Origin: Verrucomicrobium sp. BvORR106 | Lineage (GTDB): Bacteria; Verrucomicrobiota; Verrucomicrobiia; Verrucomicrobiales; Verrucomicrobiaceae | Direction: 5' to 3' | Assembly: GCF_000739655.1 (NCBI RefSeq) | Contig: NZ_BATR01000079.1 | Location: 1 to 32,240 of the forward strand | Length of the DNA: 32,240 nt | Shown: positions 15,551 through 23,021 of the stretch, one piece after another | How positions within the stretch are numbered: position 1 is the stretch's first letter | How the letters are laid out: each line of letters opens with the position of its first letter | Program-made: the position numbers and the translations under genes | Notes under the pieces: generated by a model | Seen by the model: the letters and a program-made list of their open reading frames with translations, nothing else | Database searches by the model: none | What the model was told of the DNA's origin: nothing

Positions 15551-15616
15551 GTTGAGATGTGCCGCAAGCGGCACGTTGAGACGCTGCGCTGGTTGAGACG
15601 GCTTCGCCTGGTTGAG
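15551..15616. repeat. TTGAG hairpin modules
   Basis: GTGCCGC-AA-GCGGCAC again, then acgctgcgct, then GGC-TTC-GCC, each preceded by ttgag. Confidence 0.8.
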
Positions 15617-15643
15617 AAACTTCCGGGCGCTGGGCGAAGCTAA

Positions 15644-15679
15644 ACTTTTCACTTTTTCTGACGCTACTTTTCACTTCGC
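15644..15679. repeat. acttttc heptads before a small gene
   Basis: acttttc, acttttt, then (after eight bases) acttttc, acttcgc. Inverted partner of 15507-15541. Confidence 0.65.
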
Positions 15680-15730
15680 TGTCGACCGACTGAGGTTCTA
15701 GCGACTAACGACTCACAACAGCAGAACAGA

Positions 15731-15967
15731 ATGACCTTTGAAGAAAAGCTATTTGGGAAGCCGGAAGAGGCTCGGCGGTTCCGGGAGGCGGCGCGGGCGG
15801 TGTTTGGGTCTGCGGAGGGGCGGGTGGTGCTGGCGATGTTGTGTCGCGCGGCGCATCCGCTGCAGCATCGGCAGGGCATGACGGAGCATGAGCACGGCCA
15901 GTGCGAGGTGGTGGCGGCGCTGTGGCGGTTTGGGTCGGCGGAGGCGGGGATGAGGACTGCGGAGTGA
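15731..15967 (+). CDS. Small phage protein between portal and scaffold (1)
   Basis: 78 residues from ATG 15731, without Shine-Dalgarno. An N-terminal charged helix (TFEEKLFGKPEEARRFREAARAVFG), a central hydrophobic helix (RVVLAMLCRAAHP) and HRQGMTEHEHGQCEVVAALWRFG. Two Cys and several His are present but not in a metal-site spacing that can be defended. The compact helical character and position in the virion module support a real gene; the function is unknown. Its stop TGA lies in the first ggagtgat octamer of a short array, so the final residues may come from the repeat. Confidence 0.6.
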   Translation: MTFEEKLFGKPEEARRFREAARAVFGSAEGRVVLAMLCRAAHPLQHRQGMTEHEHGQCEVVAALWRFGSAEAGMRTAE

Positions 15968-15984
15968 TGGAGTGATGGAGTGAT
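15961..15984. repeat. Octamer array containing a stop codon
   Basis: Three ggagtgat units; the first supplies TGA 15965-15967. Confidence 0.75.
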
Positions 15985-16021
15985 GAGGGGTGGGGTTTGG
16001 ATTTTGAAGTTTTTCTGAACT

Positions 16022-16270
16022 ATGAAGACGAATCGAGTTGAAGAGGGAGTTTCTGGGGGGCGGAAGAAGAGGGGGAAGGTGGCGGATGAGGTGGAGGTGG
16101 TAGTCGCGACAGAGACAGAGACAGAGGCGGAGACTGGGATTCCGCCGTGTCCGGTGGAGGATCCGCGCTATGGGGACAAGACGGTGGCGGTGGTGGCGTG
16201 GTTCAAGGAGTATCGGCCGGAGGAGTTTGTGAAGCGGTACGCGGGGAGACGTTTTTTAAGACAGGATTAA
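16022..16270 (+). CDS. Small phage protein between portal and scaffold (2)
   Basis: 82 residues from ATG 16022. The first 30 residues are Lys/Arg-rich, followed by an acidic Glu/Thr run (about residues 28-40) and then a conserved-looking C-terminal part DPRYGDKTVAVVAWFKEYRPEEFVKRYAGR. The core likely ends at YAGR: the last residues FLRQD and the stop TAA are encoded by the dispersed tttttaagacaggattaacagg-type repeat. The function is unknown. Confidence 0.55.
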   Translation: MKTNRVEEGVSGGRKKRGKVADEVEVVVATETETEAETGIPPCPVEDPRYGDKTVAVVAWFKEYRPEEFVKRYAGRRFLRQD

Positions 16271-16520
16271 CAGGATTTTTAAAAGATTAACAGGATGGGG
16301 ACAGGAACCACTTATGGGCACTGATGGAACACTGATGGGGAAGGTTTAGACAGAATTAACGGAATTAGGGTTTCTGAAACACTAATGGTTCTGAAGAAGC
16401 AGGATTTGGGATCTGAGTTCCGGTCGCGTCTGTCATTAGAAGCTCAATCCAATTCTGTTAATTTTGTTAATTCTGTCTAAAGGGCGTTCCTCTGTGTTCT
16501 CTGTGACTCTGTGGTTTTAT
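16259..16520. repeat. Dispersed long repeat, copy C, with a ctctgtg segment
   Basis: It starts as gacaggattaac and gattaacagg units, then the ttatgggcactgatgg block and ggaaggtttagacagaatt as in copies A, B and D, but it lacks the later part. The 33-bp ctctgtg segment (16483-16516) matches 12557-12589. No gene lies in this spacer (16271-16573). Confidence 0.75.
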
Positions 16521-16541
16521 CGGGATTGGCTTTAGCGCATA

Positions 16542-16576
16542 ACACTTAACTCTTAACGTTTAACTTATAACTCATG
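16542..16576. repeat. Heptad array ending in the scaffold start codon
   Basis: Five exact-register heptads: acactta, actctta, acgttta, acttata, actcatg. The ATG of the scaffold gene is the last three bases of the fifth heptad. Confidence 0.8.
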
Positions 16577-17479
16577 ATGATGACGATGATGCTGATGGAA
16601 GAGGTGACGGATGTGGCGGGTGGCGAGGGTGGGGCTGGTGGTGGTGTGGGGACTGCGGCTGCGGCTGAGGCTGGTGGTGGGTTTGATTTTCGGGCGCTGG
16701 CGAATGAGCGGGGGGAGTTTGTGGAGGGGTGGCAGGACCGATTGCCGGCGCAGTTTGATGCGTCGCGGGCGACGCTGGCGAACTATCGATCTTTCGACAA
16801 GCTGGCGGAGGCGTTCATGGAGAACAAGCGGGCGGCAATGACGCGCACGGAGGGCATGATCCGCCTGCCGGGGAAGGAGGCGAAGCCGGAGGAGATCTCG
16901 GAGTTTCACAAGGCGCTGGGGGTGCCAGGCAAGCCGGAGGAATATGGGCTGAAGCAGCCGGAGAATCTGCCGCCGGGCACGGAGTGGAATCCGGAGTTCG
17001 CGGATGCCTTTGCGGGGGCGGCGCACAAGCTGGGCCTGACGAAGGCGCAGGTGGAGGGGCTCTCTGCCTGGCATCTGCAGGAGACGGTGGGCCGCATGCA
17101 GAATGTGGAGGTGGAGGGGCAGCGCCTGTTTGAGCAGGAGCAGTCGGAGTTGCGCCGGATCTTTGGCGGGGACTATGACAAGCGCATGGTGGATGCGCGG
17201 CGAGCGGCGATGACGCTGGGGCTGCCGGATGATCATCCGGTGTTCTACCGGGCGGACTCGATCAAGGCGATGGCGCGCCTGGCGGATCTGATCAGCGAGG
17301 ACCGGCTGATCTCGCCGACGCAGGTGCAGAACAAGTTATCCCCTGAAACCGCGGCGCGGGATGTGATGACGAATCCGGATCACCCGGACTACAAGGCGTA
17401 CTATGATCCCGCACACGGGCGGCATCGGGAGGTGGTGGCATGGGTGAATGGGCAGATGAAACGCGCCTACGGCGGTTGA
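16574..17479 (+). CDS. Phage capsid scaffolding protein
   Basis: 301 residues, close to T7 gp9 (307). The start codon is the first of a run of ATGs; residues 1-35 are Met-, Gly- and Ala-rich and probably disordered. After that: DFRALANERGEFVEGWQDRL, an anchor helix (FDKLAEAFMENKRAAM), and the segment EEISEFHKALGVPGKPEEYG typical of scaffold proteins of many tailed phages, followed by long helices (VEGQRLFEQEQSELRRIFG). It guides prohead assembly and is lost before maturation. The capsid gene should follow directly but is displaced by 3.4 kb. The stop TGA is supplied by the first ttgag hairpin module. Confidence 0.85.
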   Translation: MMMTMMLMEEVTDVAGGEGGAGGGVGTAAAAEAGGGFDFRALANERGEFVEGWQDRLPAQFDASRATLANYRSFDKLAEAFMENKRAAMTRTEGMIRLPGKEAKPEEISEFHKALGVPGKPEEYGLKQPENLPPGTEWNPEFADAFAGAAHKLGLTKAQVEGLSAWHLQETVGRMQNVEVEGQRLFEQEQSELRRIFGGDYDKRMVDARRAAMTLGLPDDHPVFYRADSIKAMARLADLISEDRLISPTQVQNKLSPETAARDVMTNPDHPDYKAYYDPAHGRHREVVAWVNGQMKRAYGG

Positions 17480-17580
17480 GACGCTGCGCTGGTTGAGACG
17501 CTACGCTGGTTGAGACGCTACGCTGGTTGAGACGGTGCCGCTCTGGGCGGCACCTGGTTGAGACGCGTTGCTGGGTTAGG
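17474..17580. repeat. Five consecutive TTGAG hairpin modules
   Basis: The ttgagacgctgcgctgg module and two ttgagacgctacgctgg modules, then one with GGTGCCGC-TCTGG-GCGGCACC (8-bp stem) and one with GCGTTGC. The first contains the scaffold stop codon. Confidence 0.85.
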
Positions 17581-17772
17581 GGAGGTGGGTGTGGCGGGGA
17601 CGATGGGAAGGTAGAGGGGTGACCGCATGAATGCGGAACTCCAACGTCGGTGCGTGGGTGGTGAGGGATTTTGGGTGTGATCTCGCGCTGTTCGGGTTTT
17701 TTTGATGATGGAGGCTTGAGCAGGGTGAGGTGGTGTTGAACTCTTTGGCTGTGTGGTGCCGGGGTTGGAGTT

Positions 17773-17792
17773 CCGTCCCGCATGCGGGACGG
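17773..17792. repeat. Perfect 20-bp palindrome
   Basis: CCGTCCCGCA followed by its exact reverse complement TGCGGGACGG. It shares ggagttccg and the CCCGCATGCGG core with the nearby CCGCAT hairpins. Confidence 0.7.
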
Positions 17793-17875
17793 GTCAGGAA
17801 GACGTTGGGTGGGAGAATAAGCTTGCCTGAATGAGGCCGGACCTTCAGCCCTCGGCATCTTTATCTGAGCCCCAA

Positions 17876-17920
17876 CCCTGGGCGTTGCCCAGGGCTGGTA
17901 TGACTCCGGGCCTTTGGCCC
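17876..17920. repeat. REP-like double hairpin, copy 2
   Basis: CCCTGGGC-GTT-GCCCAGGG (17876-17894) then GGGCC-TTT-GGCCC (17908-17920), parallel to 12684-12728 with the same spacing. Confidence 0.75.
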
Positions 17921-18031
17921 TCGGCTTCGGTGTTGCTGGGGTGGCGACTGGGTGAGGCTCTCGCAAGCGGGATGGTTGAGGGGAGATGGGTGTGGTGGGG
18001 ACGATGGGGTGAGGAGATTGTGGTGGGAGGA

Positions 18032-18205
18032 TAGTTTCCTGAGCCGCATAAATGCGGTACTCCAACCCCGGTGCGTGAGGCGGTGGGGGGTGGAGATGGT
18101 TGGGCTCTGTTCATGGTTTGTTCATGGTTTGTTCATGAACTGTTGATGATGGGAGGACGGAGGTTGGCGCGTGAATGCGGAACTCCGACGTCGGTGTGTG
18201 GGAGT
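18032..18205. repeat. Direct repeat of about 170 bp, left copy
   Basis: It shares atagtttcctgagccgcat, ATGCGGTACTCCAACCC, ggctctgttcatggtttg, ctgttgatgatggga and ATGCGGAACTCC-ACGTCGGTG in the same order with 20482-20650. The two copies bracket the two membrane-anchored paralogs. Confidence 0.75.
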
Positions 18206-18417
18206 TTGGGAGGGGTTTGGCCCTGTTCATGGTTTTGCGATCGGTAGGTCGTGGGGCTGTGGGCAGGGCTTTTTTGTGGGGCGTTGACAGGGTTGGTGGG
18301 TTGGGATAGGGGTGGGAGGTTCGTTGGTGAAAAACCAGCGGGCCTTCTCTTTTTTTGAATGACTGACCCTGCATGGGGAGGTGGTGCTGGTGGTTTGCTC
18401 CTGCCTTTCTTCCCCTT

Positions 18418-19221
18418 ATGTCTGTCGATTCCCGTGCTCGATCTATTGTGGTGCCCGTTGCTGCCTTTGTGCTGGGGGTGGTGGGTGGTCTGTGGTGGTT
18501 TCTACCGGGGTCGGGTTCGGCGGAGGTGGGTGGTGAGGTGTCGGTGAGGCCGCGGGAGTTTGGGGTGAGGCAGGTGGTGGCGGGGGCTGGTGCTGCTGGA
18601 GATGAGGTGAGGGAGGTGGTGCGGCAGGTGGGGCCTCTGCTGGAGGCGTATCCGGATGCGGCGGAGTGGCTGGAGGTGCCGGTGGCGCTGGTGCAGGAGA
18701 CGGATCCGGGCGCGATGATGATCACGCGCCTGGGCAAGACGGAGGCGGAGTTTCTGGAGCAGGCTCGTACGGCGGGCTACCAGGCGCTGAGGCTGGCGCC
18801 GGAGATGAAGGGGGCGCTGATTGGCGCGCTGCATGAGGCGCTGCAGACCTGGGCCGGGGTGGTGGCGAGGGGGGCGGTGCGTCTGCCGCCGGAGGAGGGG
18901 CAGACGGAGGGCCAGGTGAAATGGTTGCTCACGGTGGACCCGGCAACGATGAAACAACTGTCGGCGGAGCTGGAGGCGCGGCTTCAACAGGTGCTGCCGG
19001 CGGAGCGGGCACATGTTTACCGGGCGCTGGCGCACCGGGATCTGGCGTTCCTGTATGGCAACGCGAGTTATCGGGTCGCGGTCACGGAGGACGGGGTGGA
19101 GATCTCCCCGACGGCGCAGGGCACGAGTCTGGGCATGCAGAGGCGTTCGATCGCGCCATCGAGCCCGCTGGGGAGGATCCTCTCGCAGTTGCCGGAGCAG
19201 GGTTCTGGCTCTGTGCCCTGA
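18418..19221 (+). CDS. Membrane-anchored hypothetical protein, paralog 1 (insert in virion module)
   Basis: 267 residues from ATG 18418; the frame extends upstream to 18373 but the shorter form has a proper N-terminal anchor (VVPVAAFVLGVVGGLWWFL, residues 11-29). Behind it is a Gly/Val-rich linker and a helical extracytoplasmic domain: EEAYPDAAEWLEVP-like region, helices around FLEQARTAGYQALRLAPEM, then QLSAELEARLQQVLPAERAH and a beta end (YRVAVTEDGVEISPT). No virion protein family is recognised and T7-type phages have nothing between scaffold and capsid, so this is probably a host-derived or cargo gene. It is followed at 33 bp by a diverged paralog. Confidence 0.75.
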   Translation: MSVDSRARSIVVPVAAFVLGVVGGLWWFLPGSGSAEVGGEVSVRPREFGVRQVVAGAGAAGDEVREVVRQVGPLLEAYPDAAEWLEVPVALVQETDPGAMMITRLGKTEAEFLEQARTAGYQALRLAPEMKGALIGALHEALQTWAGVVARGAVRLPPEEGQTEGQVKWLLTVDPATMKQLSAELEARLQQVLPAERAHVYRALAHRDLAFLYGNASYRVAVTEDGVEISPTAQGTSLGMQRRSIAPSSPLGRILSQLPEQGSGSVP

Positions 19222-19253
19222 GTTGAAGCTTGAACCCAAGAAGACTTTTATCT

Positions 19254-20084
19254 ATGAGCACGAATCGATTCGCGACTTCTTCTGCGCCAGAGCCTGGGCG
19301 AGGTGTTCTGCAGCGGTGGCTGAGTTCTTTGGGGCTGTTGATCCTGGGTGTGGGGGTGGGTTATGGCATCTCTGTGCTGGTGCGTGAGGGGAGGGCGGAG
19401 GTGGCGAAGGCGGATGTGAGCCGGGTGGAGGCCAAAGGTCGCGCGAAGGTGAAGGCGGGGGCGGGGACGGCAGCGGAGGATGAGGTGACGCCGAAAGAAG
19501 GGGAGGGGAAGGCGGCGGTGCGATCGCCGTTTTTTCACCCGGAGGTGATCGCGAAGTCGCCGCAGGTGTGGCTGCCGCGGGAGGTGGTGAAACTCTACTC
19601 CTGGAGCCTGGGGGACTATGGCGAGCACTTTGACGTGACGGACCAGGCGAAGAAGGTGCTGCGGCTGAGCAAGGAGGAGGCGGTCGGGTTAAAGGAAACG
19701 CTGGACCGGCATCTGCAGGCGCTGCGTGGACTGGAGCGCAGCAAGGTGCAGATCCTTTCGCAAACGGATGAGAAGGTGGAGCTGAGGCTGCCGGGGGATG
19801 TGGGCGGGGAGTTTGCGCCGGCGCGGGAAGCTCTGCGTGGAGAGGTGCGGGAGATGCTGGGCGAGGCGCGGGGGGAGTTGTTTCTGCATGCCCTGAATGA
19901 GGAGCTGGCGTTGCGCTCGCCGGTGTACAGCGGTCAGGAGTGGCGGATCGACGTGCAGCTCAAGGAGGGGGAGATGATGGAGGTCTCGATCCAGAAGCCG
20001 GCGGGAAGTTCGGGGTATCAGGGGAATGCGATTCCGGCGGGGTTGAGGCATTTGGTTGGAGTTTTGGAGGATGGGAGTTTGTGA
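19254..20084 (+). CDS. Membrane-anchored hypothetical protein, paralog 2 (insert in virion module)
   Basis: 276 residues from ATG 19254. Anchor at residues 23-43 (LSSLGLLILGVGVGYGISVLV), a Lys/Glu/Ala linker to about 90, then a folded domain. It aligns in layout with the preceding protein: helices EEAVGLKETLDRHLQALRGL, a strand VELRLPGDV, helices ALRGEVREMLGEARGELFLHAL, and final strands EWRIDVQLKEGEMMEVSI. The pair thus arose by duplication and probably acts together at the inner membrane with the domain outside. Function unknown. A GGCCGC-AA-GCGGCC hairpin and TTGAG modules start ten bases after the stop. Confidence 0.75.
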   Translation: MSTNRFATSSAPEPGRGVLQRWLSSLGLLILGVGVGYGISVLVREGRAEVAKADVSRVEAKGRAKVKAGAGTAAEDEVTPKEGEGKAAVRSPFFHPEVIAKSPQVWLPREVVKLYSWSLGDYGEHFDVTDQAKKVLRLSKEEAVGLKETLDRHLQALRGLERSKVQILSQTDEKVELRLPGDVGGEFAPAREALRGEVREMLGEARGELFLHALNEELALRSPVYSGQEWRIDVQLKEGEMMEVSIQKPAGSSGYQGNAIPAGLRHLVGVLEDGSL

Positions 20085-20091
20085 GCGGTTA

Positions 20092-20147
20092 GGGGCCGCA
20101 AGCGGCCTGTTGAGACGCGTTGCTGGTTGAGACGGGCTTCGCCCTGT
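20092..20147. repeat. TTGAG hairpin modules
   Basis: GGCCGC-AA-GCGGCC (20094-20107), ttgagacgcgttgctgg, and GGGC-TTC-GCCC. Confidence 0.8.
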
Positions 20148-20204
20148 AATTGGGGAGGTGGGGGTGGGATCCAGTGCGTCAGTGCGCCAGAGGGAGGGGG
20201 TGTG

Positions 20205-20335
20205 GGGTGTGCCATGCAATGGGCCTACCGCTCCGCGGTAGCGTGGTGGGGTGGTTGTCCACGGGTAGCCCTCGTTAAACTCGGTCGACCCGTGGCTATT
20301 CATGGTGAACCCTCCGGGTTCGGGGAGACGGCTGC
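20205..20335. repeat. Three-hairpin structured repeat, copy 2
   Basis: H1 CTACCGC-TCC-GCGGTAG (20225-20241). H2 CCACGGGT (20259-20266) with ACCCGTGG (20288-20295) around inner GTTAAAC (20274-20280). H3 GAACCC-TCC-GGGTTC (20307-20321). Relative to copy 1, H2 has changed G-C to C-G and T-A to G-C, and the inner stem C-G to T-A and T-G to T-A, all preserving pairing. Confidence 0.85.
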
Positions 20336-20338
20336 GCC

Positions 20339-20433
20339 TGGTTGAGACGGGTTGCTGATTGAGATGGTGCCGCCGGGGCGGCGCCTGGTTGAGGCGCTGC
20401 GCTGGTTTAGGCGGGCTTCGCCCTGGTTTAGGG
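20339..20433. repeat. TTGAG/TTTAG hairpin modules
   Basis: They include GGTGCCGCC/GGCGGCGCC with one G-T pair, gcgctgcgctgg, and GGGC-TTC-GCCC, each framed by ttgag or tttag. Confidence 0.8.
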
Positions 20434-20481
20434 GAGGTGGGTGCGGTGGAGGTTGATTGGTTAGGAGGTGGTGATGGATGA

Positions 20482-20650
20482 ATAGTTTCCTGAGCCGCAT
20501 GAATGCGGTACTCCAACCCTGCTGCGGGCGTCGATTGGGGGTTTGGGGAATGCTTGGCTCTGTTCATGGTTTGCTCATGATCTGTTGATGATGGGACGGT
20601 AGAGGCGTGACCGCATCAATGCGGAACTCCAACGTCGGTGCGGGAGTCCC
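20482..20650. repeat. Direct repeat of about 170 bp, right copy
   Basis: Same landmarks as 18032-18205, including CCGCAT-GA-ATGCGG (20495-20508) and CCGCAT-CA-ATGCGG (20611-20624). Confidence 0.75.
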
Positions 20651-20940
20651 ACCATTTTTTGAATGGGTTGAGGCGCTGTTGGGGCTGAGGGGGTGTGAAG
20701 ACGAGATGTTTACTCTGTGCCCTCTGTGGTTGGGCTGGTTTCCTCCGGCTGACGGAAAACTTGAAACTGAAAACTCCAATTCCCCCTTGATTGGGAAGCG
20801 AGCTTAGCGCACCTTTGGTTATCCTTGGTAGACCCGATGAGGATTCTCCGCCGGGGACCGTCAGAAGCTCGACCCGCGCGGCGGATTCTCGATGCGGACG
20901 GAAGAAGCAGTGAACTTCCCAATCCAAACTTACAAATCAG

Positions 20941-21870
20941 ATGCCGACGGCATTGGACATTCCAGAATTCGCAGTGCGCTCTTTTGAAACCCGCTGGGGC
21001 CATGTGGTCCAGCAGCAGGTCTCGAAGCTGCGCGACAAGGTGACGATCGACGAGTTCCAGGGGAAGGAGAAGGTCTATCGCGACCTTTCCACCCTGGTGT
21101 GGCGTGAACGTCTGAACCGGCTGGGGGACTCGCTTCCCCAGGAGATCCAGGGGTACAAGCGCAAGCTGACGAAGCGTGACTTTGCCTGCCAGCACATCAG
21201 CGACCGCAAGGACGCGGAGTACATCGTGGCGCAGCTCACGACGCCGGGCTCGGAGATCGAGCAGGCGATGCGCATGAGCTGGAACCGCAAGGTGGACGAG
21301 ATGATCGCCCAGGGGGTGAGCGCGACGGTGTATGGCGGTGCGGAGCCGTATGTGACGCCGATCACGCTCACGGGGAGCCGCCAGGTGGCGGTGAACTATG
21401 TGAAGCCGGGTGACACGCCGGCGAACTCGGGCCTGACGCCGTGGAAGCTCATCGAGCTGGCGCGCAAGTTCGAGACGCAGGATGTGTTCCTGCAGGGTGA
21501 GGGCGCGAGCCAGGTGTACCTGGCGATCGGGCCGAAGCAGAAGCAGGATCTGTATGCGTATGTGGCGGCCTCGCCCAATGACGTGTGGGCGCAGATGATG
21601 AAGCCGTTCCTGGCGGACGAGTCGCAGAAGCTGTTTGGCTTCCACATCGTGATGTCCAACCGCCTGACGCTGGACGGGGCCACGGATGTGCGCACCTGTG
21701 TGGCCTGGGCGCGCGAGGGCATGGTGGTGGTGCCGGAGAACATGCAGATCATGGTGGACCGCCTGCCGGAGAAGGACCACGCCATCCAGGTCAGCGCCTA
21801 TGCCGACTACGGCGTGATGCGCCGGTATGAGGAGAAGGTAGGGGAGGTGTATTGTGATGAGAGCCCGTAA
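20941..21870 (+). CDS. Phage major capsid protein
   Basis: 309 residues (T7 gp10A has 345). The N-terminus PEFAVRSFETRWGHVVQQQ, the segment EIQGYKRKLTKRDFACQHIS, the long helical spine region (PGSEIEQAMRMSWNRKVDEMIAQ), and the C-terminal WAREGMVVVPENMQIMVDRLPEKDHAIQVSAYADYGVMRRYEEKVGEVYCDES are the pattern of HK97-fold capsid proteins of podoviruses. The C-terminal part matches the usual ADYGVMR-type P-domain strand found in such proteins. It forms the icosahedral shell around the portal. It follows the scaffold gene functionally but is separated by the paralog insert. Confidence 0.85.
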   Translation: MPTALDIPEFAVRSFETRWGHVVQQQVSKLRDKVTIDEFQGKEKVYRDLSTLVWRERLNRLGDSLPQEIQGYKRKLTKRDFACQHISDRKDAEYIVAQLTTPGSEIEQAMRMSWNRKVDEMIAQGVSATVYGGAEPYVTPITLTGSRQVAVNYVKPGDTPANSGLTPWKLIELARKFETQDVFLQGEGASQVYLAIGPKQKQDLYAYVAASPNDVWAQMMKPFLADESQKLFGFHIVMSNRLTLDGATDVRTCVAWAREGMVVVPENMQIMVDRLPEKDHAIQVSAYADYGVMRRYEEKVGEVYCDESP

Positions 21871-21906
21871 GGGTGGCTTGGACGGTGCGTGAGATGGAGG
21901 GGGTGG

Positions 21907-22058
21907 GGTTGAGACGCTGCGCTGGTTGAGATGTGCCGCAAGCGGCACGTTTAGGCGCTGCGCTGGTTGAGGCGCTTCGCTGGGGTGGTTGGTCTACACA
22001 GGCGGAGACTCGGGTTTGGGTCTCCGCTGGTTTAGGCGGGCTACGCCCTGGTTTAGGA
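21907..22058. repeat. Hairpin modules after the capsid gene
   Basis: ttgagacgctgcgctgg; GTGCCGC-AA-GCGGCAC; tttaggcgctgcgctgg; ttgaggcgcttcgctgg; then gcggagac...gtctccgc (GCGGAGAC at 22002-22009 pairs with GTCTCCGC at 22019-22026); then GGGC-TAC-GCCC. Confidence 0.75.
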
Positions 22059-22138
22059 AATGCGGGCGCTGGGCTTTTGGAGTTTTGGGTCGCGGGGCGG
22101 CTCAGGTCTGGGGTCTGGCGTCTCTGACTGGCTCCCTT

Positions 22139-22173
22139 ACTTTTCACTTTTTACTTACCACTTTTCACTGGGT
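22139..22173. repeat. acttttc heptad array
   Basis: acttttc, acttttt, acttacc, acttttc, actgggt in register; about 58 bases before the next start. Confidence 0.8.
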
Positions 22174-22231
22174 CGCCGGTGCGACTGATTCACAGAGTTA
22201 AAGGAAACAATCTTCAAAATAACGAAATACC

Positions 22232-22714
22232 ATGCCAACTACTTATAAATCTGCTGAGGCTGCGGCGCAGGACTCCCGGGCGGTGTCCCGTGAATCCCAT
22301 CCCAATGCCCGGCTCTTGCAACAGACGGTGCGTTTTGCGAAGTTCAACATCACGCTGTCTGCGGTGCTGCTGGCCAATGACATCCTGAAGCTGGGCTCGC
22401 TCCAGATGGACGGGGCGGTGGTGATCCCGGAGCTGTCGCGTCTGACCCGCGTGACGGCGGGGGGCGGTACGGCAATCAATACGGCGTTCAAGCTGCAGAG
22501 CGTGCTGGGCACGGCCGCTGCGGTGGATGAGAGCGCCAGTGCGACGCTGAACACGGGCACCTCTGCCACGATCGTCCTGGCCCGCACGACCGCGGCCGTC
22601 AACACGGTGCTGACGCCGGACTCTGCGCTGCAGCTGCTCATCGGGACGGTGACGGCGGCGGGGAATGCGGGGGACGTGGTTGCTGTGGAGGTGGCGTATC
22701 GGGCGGTGAGTTAG
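22232..22714 (+). CDS. Probable minor head or decoration protein
   Basis: 160 residues from ATG 22232, with an A-rich leader (caaaataacgaaatacc) and no Shine-Dalgarno. After a short N-terminal helix it is rich in Ala, Thr, Val and Leu with alternating strands (ATIVLARTTAAVNTVLTPDSALQLLIGTV; VVAVEVAYRAVS), resembling small beta-rich head or fibre proteins that many podoviruses encode between capsid and tail genes. No family signature can be named. Alternatives are a capsid decoration protein or a head fibre. Heptads and hairpin modules follow. Confidence 0.55.
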   Translation: MPTTYKSAEAAAQDSRAVSRESHPNARLLQQTVRFAKFNITLSAVLLANDILKLGSLQMDGAVVIPELSRLTRVTAGGGTAINTAFKLQSVLGTAAAVDESASATLNTGTSATIVLARTTAAVNTVLTPDSALQLLIGTVTAAGNAGDVVAVEVAYRAVS

Positions 22715-22742
22715 TGCTGGGTGCGGCGGGCGGGGAGGGAGT

Positions 22743-22777
22743 AGTGAAAAGTAAAAAGTGGTAAGTGAAAAGTGGGG
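22743..22777. repeat. agtgaaa heptad array
   Basis: agtgaaa, agtaaaa, agtggta, agtgaaa, agtgggg, 28 bases after the stop. Inverted partner at 22954-22981. Confidence 0.8.
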
Positions 22778-22782
22778 CTGCC

Positions 22783-22850
22783 GGTTGAGACGGCGCAAGC
22801 GCCTGGTTTAGGCGCTCCGCTGGTTTAGGCGGGCTACGCCCTGGTTTAGG
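22783..22850. repeat. TTGAG/TTTAG hairpin modules
   Basis: GGCGC-AA-GCGCC, gcgctccgctgg and GGGC-TAC-GCCC, framed by ttgag and tttag. Confidence 0.8.
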
Positions 22851-22953
22851 TCCTGAGGGTGCCTTGGCCGGAGTTCACTTCTCTCCCTGTCCCGCTGCAT
22901 CTTTGTAGTTCTAGGAAATGCATGAGGTGCCGTCGCGGTGCTCAGTATTTTTC

Positions 22954-22981
22954 ACTTTTTACTCTCAACTTTTCACTGCGC
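22954..22981. repeat. acttttc heptad array
   Basis: acttttt, actctca, acttttc, actgcgc in register, 40 bases before ATG 23022. Confidence 0.75.
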
Positions 22982-23021
22982 TGCGGTCCCACCCCACCCC
23001 TGACCTCCAAATAAAACCCCC

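Larger units (their letters stand above)
17581..18417. other. Gene-free spacer of REP-like hairpins
   Basis: It contains CCGCAT-NN-ATGCGG hairpins at 17623-17636 and 18044-18057, a 20-bp perfect palindrome (17773-17792), the double hairpin 17876-17920, and the left copy of a direct repeat (18032-18205). No gene is seen. Confidence 0.7.
20085..20940. other. Gene-free spacer of repeats before the capsid gene
   Basis: Hairpin modules (20092-20147, 20339-20433), structured repeat copy 2 (20205-20335) and the right direct repeat (20482-20650). The final part, about 20760-20940, shows no gene and no clear repeat; it may hold the capsid leader or promoter. The capsid ATG has an A/C-rich leader (aacttacaaatcag) without Shine-Dalgarno. 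Confidence 0.65.

Noticed and set aside
20205-20335. tRNA or tRNA-like gene in the three-hairpin element (it contains a GGTTCGG-like piece).
   Set aside because: The stems do not form a cloverleaf with an acceptor stem and anticodon arm, and the GGGTTC belongs to an independent 6-bp hairpin.
9591-20820. A 14-base inverted match (caaaggtgcgctaa near 9591 and its reverse complement near 20807).
   Set aside because: One or two matches of this length are expected by chance in a window this size.
13623-23021. Integron-type gene cassettes with attC sites, because genes are separated by inverted-repeat-bounded spacers.
   Set aside because: No integrase or attC core site (GTTRRRY) arrangement is seen, and the genes are an ordered phage operon rather than independent cassettes.
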